Shown here: piece after piece, positions 31,683-39,583 of the stretch
How the letters are laid out: each line of letters starts with the position of its first letter
Position numbering within the stretch: the stretch's first letter is position 1
Assembly (NCBI GenBank): GCA_045537285.1
Contig: JAZSPC010000037.1
Span: 1-49,962, forward strand
Direction: 5' to 3'
Source: HGM13634 sp045537285
Lineage (GTDB): Bacteria; Bacillota; Clostridia; TANB77; CAG-508
Length of the DNA stretch: 49,962 nt
Position numbers and translations under genes: made by a program
The notes under the pieces: model-generated
What the model saw: the letters and a program-made list of their open reading frames with translations, nothing else
Database searches by the model: none
What the model was told of the DNA's origin: nothing

Positions 31683-32546
31683 ATGAAACTTGGTCTATGC
31701 TTATCTGGTGGTGGAGTAAAAGGAGCGGCACATATAGGAGTAATTAAGGCATTGGAAGAAGAAAAAATAAAACCAGATTATTTGTCTGGAACATCTTCTG
31801 GCAGTATAGTAACAGCTCTGTATTCAATGGGTTACACTCCAAAAGAAATGATAGATTTATTTAAACTATATGCAAAAAGTATTAGTAAAATTGATTTTTT
31901 TACAATTATAAAACTAGTTTTAGGATTGATTTTTACAAAAAAAATACATATACAAGGATTAAATAATGGAAATAAAATAAGGAAACTTATTCAAGAACAA
32001 GCTAAAAAGAAAAAAATATGCTTAATAAAAGATATAAAAATGCCAATAGTTATACCGAGTGTTAATTTGTGTGACGGTTCAATTTATTTATTTTCTTCAC
32101 AAATGAACAATAGAAATTATTCTGATAAAGTATATGTTGAAAATAATATAGAAATTGGAAAAGCTGTACAGGCGAGTTGCGCATATCCAGGGATATTTTG
32201 CCCAACAAATATATTAGGTAAAAAACTTATAGATGGTGGGGTAAGACAAAATATTCCTTGGAAAGAATTAAAAGAATTAGGAAGCGATAAAATAATAAGT
32301 GTAACATTTTCAGAGGATAAAAAAGAAAAAAAGAAAGTAAATATATTAGATTGTATAACAGGCTCAATGGGAATTATGATGCATGAATTATATAATTATG
32401 AAATAGAGGGAATCGATTACTTATTGAATGTAAGGACAGAAGATATAGGCTTATTAGAAACTAATAAAATTGAAGAATTATATAATATTGGCTATAAAAC
32501 AGCTAAAAAAGAAATGCAAAAAATAAAACAATATTTACAAAAGTAG
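31683..32546 (+). CDS. Patatin-like phospholipase
   Basis: The 287-residue acyl hydrolase has the full patatin set: oxyanion GGGVKGAAHIGV (about residues 9-20), nucleophile Ser in GTSSGS (about 39-44) and the catalytic Asp in DGGVRQNIP (about 186-194). CAYPGIF is typical of the bacterial RssA/YlbK group. No signal peptide is visible, so it is probably cytoplasmic or membrane-peripheral. ATG 31683 follows AGAAGGAGAT. It is transcribed with or just before the YcxB-like gene, which has a possible promoter of its own. The substrate is unknown. Confidence 0.9.
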   Translation: MKLGLCLSGGGVKGAAHIGVIKALEEEKIKPDYLSGTSSGSIVTALYSMGYTPKEMIDLFKLYAKSISKIDFFTIIKLVLGLIFTKKIHIQGLNNGNKIRKLIQEQAKKKKICLIKDIKMPIVIPSVNLCDGSIYLFSSQMNNRNYSDKVYVENNIEIGKAVQASCAYPGIFCPTNILGKKLIDGGVRQNIPWKELKELGSDKIISVTFSEDKKEKKKVNILDCITGSMGIMMHELYNYEIEGIDYLLNVRTEDIGLLETNKIEELYNIGYKTAKKEMQKIKQYLQK

Positions 32547-32567
32547 CAATAAATTAGCATTAGAGTA

Positions 32568-32596
32568 TTTATTTTTTACAAAAATAGTGGTATGAT
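32568..32596 (+). promoter_or_regulatory. Possible promoter before the YcxB-like gene
   Basis: An extended -10, TGG then TATGAT (32591-32596), has only a weak -35 (TTTATT at 32568-32573). Confidence 0.4.
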
Positions 32597-32642
32597 ATTA
32601 ATGTGTAAATGAAGCAAAAGAAAAAGGAGTAGGTGAAGGAAA

Positions 32643-33164
32643 TTGAAAATACTATTTAAAAATACAACAAAATACGACAAAGAGAACAGAGATAATTTTA
32701 AAAATTTTCATCAAGATAAATATGGAAAGAAAGAATTGCGAAATGCAATATTAATTACTATACCAATTTTGTATATGGTATTATATAATATAATAAATTT
32801 AAATTGGATTGGTTTTCTAATATTAATTATTTTGGGAGTTTTATTTTATTTTATAAAAAAACTAATGGTTAAAAAGAATAAAGATAAAAGTAAAAAACAA
32901 AAAAATAAAGAATTTACTTTTTTCTTTTATGAGAGACATATAAAAGTAAAGTATAAAAGACAATTTGAAAGAATGACATATTTTGAAATTAAAAAGGTAT
33001 TTGAAACAGATGAAAATTTCTTTTTATATACAGATGACAATAAATCAATGATATTAGATAAAGAAGGATTTGAAATAGGAACATCAAGGGGATTTGCAGA
33101 ATTTATAAAGAAAAAATGTCCTTTAAGATATAGAAAAGAAGAAAGCAAACAGGGGGAAAAATAG
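32643..33164 (+). CDS. YcxB-like membrane protein
   Basis: The 173-residue protein starts at TTG 32643 with AGGTGAAGG just upstream. It has two transmembrane helices (about residues 34-52 and 54-72), a Lys-rich cytoplasmic stretch and a small beta-rich domain (about 92-155). In that domain FFFYERHIKVKYK, TYFEIKKVFETDENFFLYTD and MILDKEGFEIG match the pattern of the YcxB-like C-terminal domain. The role of that family is unknown. Its stop codon shares one base with the GTG start of the SufC-like gene, which suggests coupled translation. Confidence 0.6.
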   Translation: MKILFKNTTKYDKENRDNFKNFHQDKYGKKELRNAILITIPILYMVLYNIINLNWIGFLILIILGVLFYFIKKLMVKKNKDKSKKQKNKEFTFFFYERHIKVKYKRQFERMTYFEIKKVFETDENFFLYTDDNKSMILDKEGFEIGTSRGFAEFIKKKCPLRYRKEESKQGEK

Positions 33165-33880
33165 TGTTAGAACTTAAAAATATATGCTTTACAAGAGATG
33201 AGAAAAAGATATTAGATGATGTATCTTTAAAACTAGAAGATGATAAATTTATAGTAATAACTGGACCTAATGGCTCTGGGAAATCAACATTAGCTAAAAT
33301 TATTATGGGTATTGTAAAACCTGATTCGGGTAAAATTATATTTAATGGAAAAGATATTACTAATTGGAGTATAGATAAAAGAGCAAAAAATGGTATATCT
33401 TTTGCGTTTCAACAACCTGTTAAATTTAAAGGAATAACAGTTTATGATTTAATAAAACTATCTTCTGGGAAAGAAATAAATAAAGCAGAGGCATGTAATG
33501 TATTAGCAAAAGTTGGTCTTTGTGCAAAAGAATATGTTGATAGAGAAATAAACAACTCATTATCAGGAGGAGAATTAAAAAGAATAGAAATAGCAACAGT
33601 TGCAGTTAGAAACTCAGAACTTACAGTTTTTGATGAGCCAGAAGCTGGAATTGATTTGTGGAGCTTCAATAATTTAATAAAAGTTTTTGAAGATTTAAGA
33701 AAAACAACAAAGGGGACAACTTTAATAATTTCACACCAAGAGAAAATTTTAAATATAGCAGACGAGCTTATATTAATGAATTCTGGAAAAATTGAGAACA
33801 TTGGAACGAAAGAGGAATTATTTGATAAAGTTGTTAAAGATAAAGTGTGTTGTAAATTAGGAGGTACAGATAATGAATAA
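33164..33880 (+). CDS. sufC: SufC-like Fe-S assembly ATPase
   Basis: This is a 238-residue ABC ATPase with Walker A GPNGSGKST (about residues 35-43), Q-loop FAFQQPVKFKGI (about 84-95), signature LSGGELKR (about 138-145), Walker B LTVFDEPEAGID (about 157-168) and the switch His in ISHQEK. The DEPEAGID form and the absence of a permease point to SufC rather than a transporter. It starts at GTG 33164 and overlaps the next gene by eight bases. SufC powers conformational change of the SufB/SufD scaffold. Here only one partner is encoded, which fits the minimal SmsCB-type arrangement. Confidence 0.85.
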   Translation: MLELKNICFTRDEKKILDDVSLKLEDDKFIVITGPNGSGKSTLAKIIMGIVKPDSGKIIFNGKDITNWSIDKRAKNGISFAFQQPVKFKGITVYDLIKLSSGKEINKAEACNVLAKVGLCAKEYVDREINNSLSGGELKRIEIATVAVRNSELTVFDEPEAGIDLWSFNNLIKVFEDLRKTTKGTTLIISHQEKILNIADELILMNSGKIENIGTKEELFDKVVKDKVCCKLGGTDNE

Positions 33881-34787
33881 TACAGATAAAGAACTTCTAG
33901 AAATTATAGCTGATACTTCTAAATACACGGGCGCATATAATATAAGAAAAGATGGACAAGCAATAGAAAGACAAATAACTGATAATGTAAATATTGTAAC
34001 AAAGCAAGACGGGTCAGGAATAGATATATTTGTAAAAGAAGATACAAAAAAAGAATTTATACATATACCAGTTATTATTACAGAAAGTGGATTGAAAGAT
34101 GTTGTATATAATGATTTTTATATAGGTAAAAATTCAAATGTAGTAATAATTGCAGGTTGTGGAATACATAATGACCATCATGAAGATTCTGAACATAATG
34201 GAATTCATAGATTTTTTCTAGAAGAAGGTTCAGAAGTTAAATACATAGAAAAACATTACGGACAAGGTAATGGAAAAGGAAAAAGAATATTAAATCCAGT
34301 AACAGAAGTTTATTTAAAAGATGGAAGCTCATTAGAAATGGAATCTGTACAAATAAAAGGTGTAGATTCAACAATAAGAGAGGCAAAAGGTGAAATAGAA
34401 AATAATACTAATTTAATAATTACTGAAAAAATAATGACTCACGGAACACAATTTGCAAAAACAATTTTTGATGTTAAATTAAATGGAGAAAATTCTAGTG
34501 TTAAAGTTACATCAAGGTCGGTTGCAACAGAGAAATCTGTACAAGAATTTATTTCTAATATTAGTGGAAATAATAAATGTTTTGGACATGTTGAATGTGA
34601 TGCGATTATTAAAGATAATGCAAAAGTTATAGCTGTTCCTAAAATTGAGGCGAATTGCCAAGAGGCAAATCTTATTCATGAAGCAGCAATTGGAAAAATT
34701 GCAGGAGAGCAATTAAATAAACTTATGACATTAGGCTTAACAGAGAAGGAAGCAGAAGAAGCAATAATAAATGGATTTTTGAAGTAG
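33873..34787 (+). CDS. SufB/SufD-like Fe-S assembly scaffold
   Basis: The 304-residue protein is much shorter than typical SufB (about 470) and keeps mainly the core beta-helix (about residues 60-260). Likely functional residues include the Cys in GHVECDAII (about 247-255) and the His-Glu pair in EANLIHEAAIGKI (about 268-280), the counterpart of the conserved HE region in SufB/SufD. A His-rich segment (HNDHHEDSEHNGIHR, about 98-112) and KYIEKHYGQG are further family-like features. It overlaps sufC and ends the unit. No sufS, sufU or second sufB/sufD is adjacent. Whether it builds clusters alone with SufC is inferred from known minimal systems. Confidence 0.82.
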   Translation: MNNTDKELLEIIADTSKYTGAYNIRKDGQAIERQITDNVNIVTKQDGSGIDIFVKEDTKKEFIHIPVIITESGLKDVVYNDFYIGKNSNVVIIAGCGIHNDHHEDSEHNGIHRFFLEEGSEVKYIEKHYGQGNGKGKRILNPVTEVYLKDGSSLEMESVQIKGVDSTIREAKGEIENNTNLIITEKIMTHGTQFAKTIFDVKLNGENSSVKVTSRSVATEKSVQEFISNISGNNKCFGHVECDAIIKDNAKVIAVPKIEANCQEANLIHEAAIGKIAGEQLNKLMTLGLTEKEAEEAIINGFLK

Positions 34788-34796
34788 TATAAAACA

Positions 34797-34826
34797 AAAA
34801 AAGAAAGCTTATAGCTTTCTTTTTTG
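34797..34826. terminator. Bidirectional terminator between sufB-like gene and murC
   Basis: AAGAAAGCT (34801-34809) pairs with AGCTTTCTT (34813-34821), with A/T runs on both sides. It serves convergent genes. Confidence 0.85.
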
Positions 34827-34829
34827 TTT

Positions 34830-36206
34830 CTAAATTAAATATTTTGATAAATTTGTAATTGTTCCAGCCCCTAAGGTAATTATTATATCATCGCCGTGGA
34901 CATGGTTTTTTAAGTAATTTGAAATATTGTTAAAGTCGGATATAAATATTGCTTTTTTACCCATTTCATTAATTTTATCAACTAGGTCTTGTGAAGAAAT
35001 TCCGTATATATTTTCTTCTCTTGCAGCATAAATATCAGTTACTATAATATTATCAAAATTTATTAAAGCTTTTGCAAAATCATCTAATAAATTTTTAGTT
35101 CTACTATATGTATGTGGTTGGAATATACACCAAGATTGGTTGAATTGTTTATTATTTATAGCATTTGCTGTTGCAATGATTTCAGTTGGATGATGAGCAT
35201 AATCATCAAATATACTTGCATTATTAAATGTTCCTTTATATTCTAAACGGCGATTTGCACCAGTAAAATTAGCCAAAGCATCTTTTATGTACATTTTAGA
35301 TATTCCATAAGAATGACATATTGCTATACATGCTAATGCATTAGAAATATTATGTTCTCCTGCAACTGAAAGTTTAATTGTACTATAAAAGTTTCCATTT
35401 AAATATACATCAAATTTTGGAAAACCATTTCTATCAAAAGAAATACATTTTGCTCTAAAATTCGCATAAGGATTTTTGATAGAATATGTAACTGCTTTTG
35501 CATCTGAGTGATTTCTTAATTCTAAACAATTTTCGTCATCCGCATTAAGAACTAGATAGCCGTCTTTTGGGAGTAATGCAACATATCTTATAAATGCATT
35601 TTTTATATTATCAAATGTTTTAAAATAATCTAAGTGATCATTATCTATATTTAAAACAACTTCTGATTTTGGCCTAAATTTTAAGAAACTTTCAACATAT
35701 TCGCATGCTTCTAATATAAAATATTCGCTTTTACCAATTCTGTAATTACCATTTATTTGTTTTAATATTGCACCAACTTGAATATTAGGGTCCATATTTG
35801 CACGTAAGAAGCAACATGAAATCATAGAAGTTGTTGTTGTTTTTCCATGAGTTCCAGATACTCCAATAGTATCTTCAAAACAAGTTGTAATTTTTCCTAA
35901 AAAATCTGCTCTTTCTATTGTAGGTATACCGAGTTCTCTTGCTCTTACAAGCTCGGGGTCATCTTGTTTAACAGCAGCTGTATAAACTACAACATCAGCT
36001 TTTTCAAGGTTTTCAAAATCAGTTCCTACTCTTACGAATATTCCAGATCTTTGTAATTTTCTAATTATAGGAGATAAGTTGGAATCTGTACCTGTAACTG
36101 TAAATCCCCAAGTTTTAAGCATCTCTGCTATACCACTCATACTTACTCCGCCAATTCCTATCATATGTATATGGTTATAATTTTTTAAAATATCTATATT
36201 AGCCAA
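34830..36206 (-). CDS. murC: UDP-N-acetylmuramate--L-alanine ligase
   Basis: The 458-residue Mur ligase adds the first amino acid (L-Ala) to UDP-MurNAc in the cytoplasm. Visible motifs are the N-terminal nucleotide site HMIGIGGVSMSGIAEML (about residues 14-30), the ATP loop GVSGTHGKTTTTSM (about 113-126), EACEYVESFL (about 168-177), LNIDNDHLDYF (about 186-196) and DDYAHHPTEI (about 336-345). The start is TTG 36206 with AAAGGGG ten bases upstream on the minus strand. A consensus promoter lies at 36241-36269. It is monocistronic here. Confidence 0.96.
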   Translation of the reverse strand: MANIDILKNYNHIHMIGIGGVSMSGIAEMLKTWGFTVTGTDSNLSPIIRKLQRSGIFVRVGTDFENLEKADVVVYTAAVKQDDPELVRARELGIPTIERADFLGKITTCFEDTIGVSGTHGKTTTTSMISCCFLRANMDPNIQVGAILKQINGNYRIGKSEYFILEACEYVESFLKFRPKSEVVLNIDNDHLDYFKTFDNIKNAFIRYVALLPKDGYLVLNADDENCLELRNHSDAKAVTYSIKNPYANFRAKCISFDRNGFPKFDVYLNGNFYSTIKLSVAGEHNISNALACIAICHSYGISKMYIKDALANFTGANRRLEYKGTFNNASIFDDYAHHPTEIIATANAINNKQFNQSWCIFQPHTYSRTKNLLDDFAKALINFDNIIVTDIYAAREENIYGISSQDLVDKINEMGKKAIFISDFNNISNYLKNHVHGDDIIITLGAGTITNLSKYLI

Positions 36207-36240
36207 TTAAAATTCGCCCCTTTATATTGATTTCTAATAG

Positions 36241-36269
36241 ATTATATACTTTTATTCGCAAAATTTCAA
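36241..36269 (-). promoter_or_regulatory. Promoter of murC (minus strand)
   Basis: On the minus strand: TTGAAA (plus 36264-36269), 17 bases, TATAAT (plus 36241-36246). Confidence 0.8.
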
Positions 36270-36360
36270 TAGGAAATTATATATTATAATATGTATAAAA
36301 TTTAAAAAAAGTGAAATAATAAAATTATATGAAAATATTATAAAATATTGTAAAAAATAG

Positions 36361-36388
36361 AAGGAAAAAAATATTTTTTGACGAATAA
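36361..36388 (+). promoter_or_regulatory. Sigma-H-like promoter of spoVG
   Basis: AAGGAAAA (36361-36368), 12 bases, ACGAATAA (36381-36388). The known sigma-H consensus is RAGGAWWT and RMGAATWW; the -10 here fits fully and the -35 at seven of eight positions. spoVG is a classical sigma-H gene in Bacillus. Confidence 0.65.
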
Positions 36389-36444
36389 TAAAATTGTACA
36401 TAATTATATATGTACATACATAATTTCAATGGAGGTGCACTAAG

Positions 36445-36711
36445 ATGCAAATAACAGACGTACGTTTAAGAAAAGTAAATTCAGAAAACAGAATGAAAGC
36501 TGTTGCTTCTGTAACATTCGATAATGAGTTCGCAGTACACGACATAAAAGTTATCGAAAGCCAAAATGGATTATTCATAGCTATGCCTAGCAGAAAAACT
36601 CCAAACGGAGAATTCAAAGATATAGCTCATCCAATCAATGCTGAGACAAGAGAGAAAATTCAAAAAGCTGTATTAGAAGCTTATGAAGCTCCTGAGTCAG
36701 ATGCAGAATAA
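36445..36711 (+). CDS. spoVG: SpoVG, septation/RNA-binding regulator
   Basis: The 88-residue protein matches SpoVG throughout: MQITDVRLRKVN at the N-terminus, SVTFDNEFAVHDIKVI (about residues 27-42) and the signature NGLFIAMPSRKTPNGEFKDI (about 46-65). The C-terminal helix is short. SpoVG affects sporulation septum formation and binds nucleic acid in several Firmicutes. GGAGGTG at 36431-36437 precedes ATG 36445. A sigma-H-like promoter lies 57 bases upstream, suggesting expression at the onset of sporulation, and a terminator follows. Confidence 0.97.
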   Translation: MQITDVRLRKVNSENRMKAVASVTFDNEFAVHDIKVIESQNGLFIAMPSRKTPNGEFKDIAHPINAETREKIQKAVLEAYEAPESDAE

Positions 36712-36726
36712 TAAATTGATAACAAT

Positions 36727-36756
36727 AAAAGACATCCTTGATGGGTGTCTTTTTTG
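36727..36756 (+). terminator. Terminator of spoVG
   Basis: AAAGACATCC and GGGTGTCTTT (36728-36752, one T-G pair), then T6. Confidence 0.8.
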
Positions 36757-36760
36757 TTTA

Positions 36761-36794
36761 CAAAAAAACCGCCCAAGTAATAAACTTGGGCGGT
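36761..36794 (-). terminator. Terminator of the minus-strand gene at 36801
   Basis: ACCGCCCAAG (36768-36777) pairs with CTTGGGCGGT (36785-36794), with a T7 run on the minus strand (A run 36762-36768). Confidence 0.85.
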
Positions 36795-36800
36795 AGGAGA

Positions 36801-37022
36801 TTAAAAGTTTGTTACAAGTGAAAGTTTGCTTTGAAAATCATTGAAATCAATAGTATTATCAAAACAAGCACATGCAAAGTTTTGGTTTTTATCAAACCTT
36901 AGGATTCCTCCTTCGGGTAAAATTGAATGAACGAATGCTAGAATTCCTTGGGGTTTGAAAAGTACCTTATGAATGTGTTTTTCTGTGACCGATGGTGCTG
37001 TGACGTGTTGTGTGTTCATCAT
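36801..37022 (-). CDS. Small protein of unknown function
   Basis: This 73-residue protein has no signal peptide or clear membrane helix. A hydrophobic stretch (KPQGILAFVHSILPEGGIL, about residues 23-41) is followed by charged and aromatic residues with two cysteines (ACACF, about 50-54). The start has AAGGAGG five bases before the first of two adjacent ATG codons. It also has a good promoter (37066-37094) and its own GC-rich terminator, so this is a real transcription unit and not a shadow. It lies between spoVG and the S10 operon and is transcribed away from the latter. I recognise no family. Confidence 0.65.
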   Translation of the reverse strand: MMNTQHVTAPSVTEKHIHKVLFKPQGILAFVHSILPEGGILRFDKNQNFACACFDNTIDFNDFQSKLSLVTNF

Positions 37023-37065
37023 TTGAACCTCCTTAAATTTTTGAGCAAATAGCTCTTATATAACT

Positions 37066-37094
37066 ATTATAACATAAATTTACATAAAAAACAA
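37066..37094 (-). promoter_or_regulatory. Promoter of the 36801 gene (minus strand)
   Basis: On the minus strand: TTGTTT, 17 bases, TATAAT, extended by TGT. The short leader after it can form GAGC-TATTT-GCTC. Confidence 0.75.
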
Positions 37095-37169
37095 ATTTTG
37101 AGTTTGAAACGAATTTTTGCATATTTTTTATATAATCTTAAAATGTTACAAAAAAATTACAGAAACCAC

Positions 37170-37198
37170 TTGACATACGGAAATAAGCGTTGTATAAT
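37170..37198 (+). promoter_or_regulatory. Promoter of the S10-spc operon
   Basis: TTGACA (37170-37175), 17 bases, TATAAT (37193-37198): perfect consensus, 272 bases before rpsJ. Confidence 0.92.
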
Positions 37199-37204
37199 AG
37201 AAAG

Positions 37205-37463
37205 GCATGTAGATTTGCGAAGAAGCAAGATGTGGCTACGTCAAGCTATTTGGCGGAGGGAACTCTTGTGGAGTATGTTTTGGCTAAGACCAGGCGATAA
37301 GTTAATTTAAGCACTTATCCCAAGATAATCATGCGAATAACTTGGGAATTTTTAAAGGAGTTACATGAAACACCAGGGTGCGTTTAACTTGCCATAGGAA
37401 GTCATGGCGATTGCAAAATCGCTACGGAGCAAAGCTCTGCGACATTAATTTATATAAGGAGGG
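37205..37463 (+). promoter_or_regulatory. Structured leader of the S10-spc operon
   Basis: The 265-base untranslated leader holds several stems: TTGC/GCAA (37215-37228), GATAAGT/ACTTATC (37296-37319), CCCAAG/CTTGGG (37319-37346) followed by AATTTTT, GCCAT/ATGGC (37391-37408), GCGATT-GCAA-AATCGC with a GNRA loop (37407-37422) and GAGC/GCTC (37427-37437). Neighbouring stems overlap by a base or two, so alternatives are possible. A ten-codon ORF sits inside at 37365-37397. Ribosomal protein operons are often autoregulated through such leaders; I cannot match this one to a known type. Confidence 0.6.
37365..37397 (+). CDS. Possible ten-residue leader peptide in the S10 leader
   Basis: ATG 37365 has AAAGGAG four bases upstream and encodes MKHQGAFNLP before TAG at 37395. 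It follows a hairpin with a short T run (37347-37353), as in an attenuator. Its length is too short for coding statistics, so translation rests on the ribosome-binding site alone. Confidence 0.35.
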   Translation: MKHQGAFNLP

Positions 37464-37469
37464 AAAAAT

Positions 37470-37799
37470 ATGGCAACAACAAGCAAAGTTGTAGGAAGCG
37501 AAAAAATCAGAATAAGATTAAAAGCTTATGATCATGTAGTTTTAGATCAGTCTGCTGAAAAAATAGTAGATACTGCTAAAAGAACAGGAGCTAAAGTTTC
37601 AGGTCCTATTCCATTACCTACACAAAAAGAAATAGTAACAATATTACGTAGTCCTCATAAACACAAAGATGCTAGAGAGCAATTTGAAATGAGAACACAT
37701 AAAAGAGTTATTGATATTCTTTACCCAACACAAAAAACAGTTGATAGTTTAATGAAATTAGAATTACCAGCTGGTGTTGATATAGAAATCAAACTTTAA
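37470..37799 (+). CDS. rpsJ: Ribosomal protein S10
   Basis: The 109-residue small-subunit protein (also NusE, an antitermination factor) has the family core KIRIRLKAYDH (about residues 11-21), PLPT then IVTILRSPHKHKDAREQFE, and LMKLELPAGVDIEIKL at the C-terminus. About six residues before the core are extra compared with the usual 102-103-residue form. SD AAGGAGGG lies six bases before ATG 37470. It is the first gene of the S10-spc cluster, after the long leader. Confidence 0.97.
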   Translation: MATTSKVVGSEKIRIRLKAYDHVVLDQSAEKIVDTAKRTGAKVSGPIPLPTQKEIVTILRSPHKHKDAREQFEMRTHKRVIDILYPTQKTVDSLMKLELPAGVDIEIKL

Positions 37800-37869
37800 T
37801 TATTTAGAAAATAAAATTTAAAAGCTTATGCTGGCGATAAAGTCAGCCAATGGGAGGAGAAATTTAAAA

Positions 37870-38499
37870 ATGAAAGCAATTATAGGAAAAAAAGTTGGAA
37901 TGACACAAATATTTGATGAAAACGGATATGTTATTCCAGTAACAGTTATAGAAGCAGGACCATGTACAGTAGCACAAGTTAAATCAGTTGAAACTGATGG
38001 ATACGAAGCAGTACAATTAGGTTTTGGAGAAATCAAAGATAAACATATTAACAAACCAGAAAAAGGACATTTTGCAAAATCAAAATTAACAGCTAAAAAA
38101 CATTTAAGAGAATTTAGAGTAGATTCAGCTGATGTTAAAGTTGGAGATGAAGTTAAAGCAGATGTTTTCGCGGCTGGGGATAAAATAGACGTTCAAGGAA
38201 CAACAAAAGGAAAAGGATTCCAAGGTGTTATTAAACGTCACGGACAACATAGAGGTCCAATGGGACATGGTTCTATGTATCATAGAAGACCAGGTTCAAT
38301 GGGTTCTACATCTACACCAGGTAGAGTATTTAAAGGTAAAAAACTACCAGGACATATGGGAGTTCAAACAGTTACAATACAAAACTTGGATGTTGTAAGA
38401 GTAGACATGGACAAAAATGTATTATTAGTAAAAGGTAGTGTACCTGGACCTAAAGGTGCAATATTAAAAATCAAAGCAACAGTAAAAAGTGCTAAATAG
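37870..38499 (+). CDS. rplC: Ribosomal protein L3
   Basis: I start it at ATG 37870 (209 residues), with GGAGGAG upstream; a longer frame from 37828 has no site. The N-terminus KAIIGKKVGMTQIFDENG is diagnostic. The central loop with RHGQHRGPMGHGSMYHRRPG (about residues 123-142) is the conserved arm that reaches the peptidyl transferase region of 23S rRNA. GRVFKGKKLPGHMG follows. The 70-base gap after rpsJ holds no recognised element. Confidence 0.98.
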   Translation: MKAIIGKKVGMTQIFDENGYVIPVTVIEAGPCTVAQVKSVETDGYEAVQLGFGEIKDKHINKPEKGHFAKSKLTAKKHLREFRVDSADVKVGDEVKADVFAAGDKIDVQGTTKGKGFQGVIKRHGQHRGPMGHGSMYHRRPGSMGSTSTPGRVFKGKKLPGHMGVQTVTIQNLDVVRVDMDKNVLLVKGSVPGPKGAILKIKATVKSAK

Positions 38500-38517
38500 G
38501 GAAAGGAGGAAATGTAA

Positions 38518-39141
38518 ATGCCAAAAGTAAGTGTATATAACATAGAAGGTAAAAAAGTTAGCGATATAGATTTAAAAGAAGAAATATTTGGTATCGAACC
38601 AAATGAAGCTGTTATACATAGCGTTCTTGTAAATTACTTAGCTAATCAAAGACAAGGTACTCAAAGTACAAAAACAAGATCAGAAGTTTCTGGTGGTGGA
38701 AGAAAACCATGGAGACAAAAAGGAACTGGTAGAGCAAGACAAGGTAGTATCCGTGCTCCACAATGGATTAAAGGTGGTATAGCATTAGGACCAAAACCAC
38801 GTAGCTACAAATACACAGTTAATAAAAAAGAAAGAAGATTAGCTGTTAAATCAATGTTAAGTATGAAAGTTTTAGAACAATCATTAGTAGTTGTTGATAA
38901 ATTAGCTTTCGAAGAAATTAAAACAAAGAACATGGTTTCAGCATTAAATAATCTAAAAGTTACAGGTAAAACATTAGTAATGTTAGCTGAAAAGAATGAA
39001 AATGTTCAAAAATCAGCAAGAAATATAGAAGGTGTTAAAACTACATTAGTTAATACAATAAATGTATATGATTTATTAAAATACAATAACTTAGTAGTTA
39101 CATTAGACACTGTTAAGAAATTAGAGGAGGTGTACGCATAA
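38518..39141 (+). CDS. rplD: Ribosomal protein L4
   Basis: The 207-residue protein of the L4/L1e family has the signature loop SGGGRKPWRQKGTGRARQGS (about residues 59-78), which lines the exit tunnel. In enterobacteria L4 represses the S10 operon through its leader, so it is the first candidate effector for the leader at 37205-37463 (inference only). It overlaps rplW by one base (TAATG), which suggests translational coupling. Confidence 0.97.
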   Translation: MPKVSVYNIEGKKVSDIDLKEEIFGIEPNEAVIHSVLVNYLANQRQGTQSTKTRSEVSGGGRKPWRQKGTGRARQGSIRAPQWIKGGIALGPKPRSYKYTVNKKERRLAVKSMLSMKVLEQSLVVVDKLAFEEIKTKNMVSALNNLKVTGKTLVMLAEKNENVQKSARNIEGVKTTLVNTINVYDLLKYNNLVVTLDTVKKLEEVYA

Positions 39142-39485
39142 TGACAGCAGAACAAGTTATTATAAAACCTATTATTACTGAAAGAAGTAGTATGGATTTA
39201 CAAGAAGGAAAGTATACCTTTAAAGTTAACAAAAAAGCCACAAAAGTTGAAATAGCAAAAGCTGTTGAAAAACTTTTTGAAGTAAAAGTATTAAGTGTTA
39301 ACACAATATCAGTTAAAGGAAAAGAAAAAAGAGTAGGAGCTCACACAGGTATGACATCTGATTGGAAAAAAGCTATCGTAACAATCGATACTAACCCAAC
39401 AGAAGAAACTTACCTAACAAAAGGAGCAAAAGAAGTTAAATCTTCTAAAAAATATAAAGATTCAATTGAAGGATTTATAGCTTAA
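39141..39485 (+). CDS. rplW: Ribosomal protein L23
   Basis: The 114-residue protein contains the L23 pattern IIKPIITERSSMDLQEGKYT near the N-terminus and KATKVEIAKAVEKLFEVKV (about residues 32-50), then a C-terminal beta hairpin. It is about 15 residues longer than the typical 95-100, mainly at the C-terminus. L23 sits at the tunnel exit and docks trigger factor and SRP. The 98-base gap to rplB contains a hairpin with ATTATC/GATAAT. Confidence 0.95.
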   Translation: MTAEQVIIKPIITERSSMDLQEGKYTFKVNKKATKVEIAKAVEKLFEVKVLSVNTISVKGKEKRVGAHTGMTSDWKKAIVTIDTNPTEETYLTKGAKEVKSSKKYKDSIEGFIA

Positions 39486-39583
39486 TTGAAATAAATTATC
39501 TGGAAAATACCAGGATAATAAATAATATCTGCATACGGAGCAGGAAAAAATCCGTAAAATAAAATTTAAGGAGAGAATTAAAA

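Noticed and set aside
37098..37310. 70-codon ORF over the S10 promoter and leader
   Set aside because: It contains the consensus promoter and leader stems, has no ribosome-binding site and looks like chance coding.
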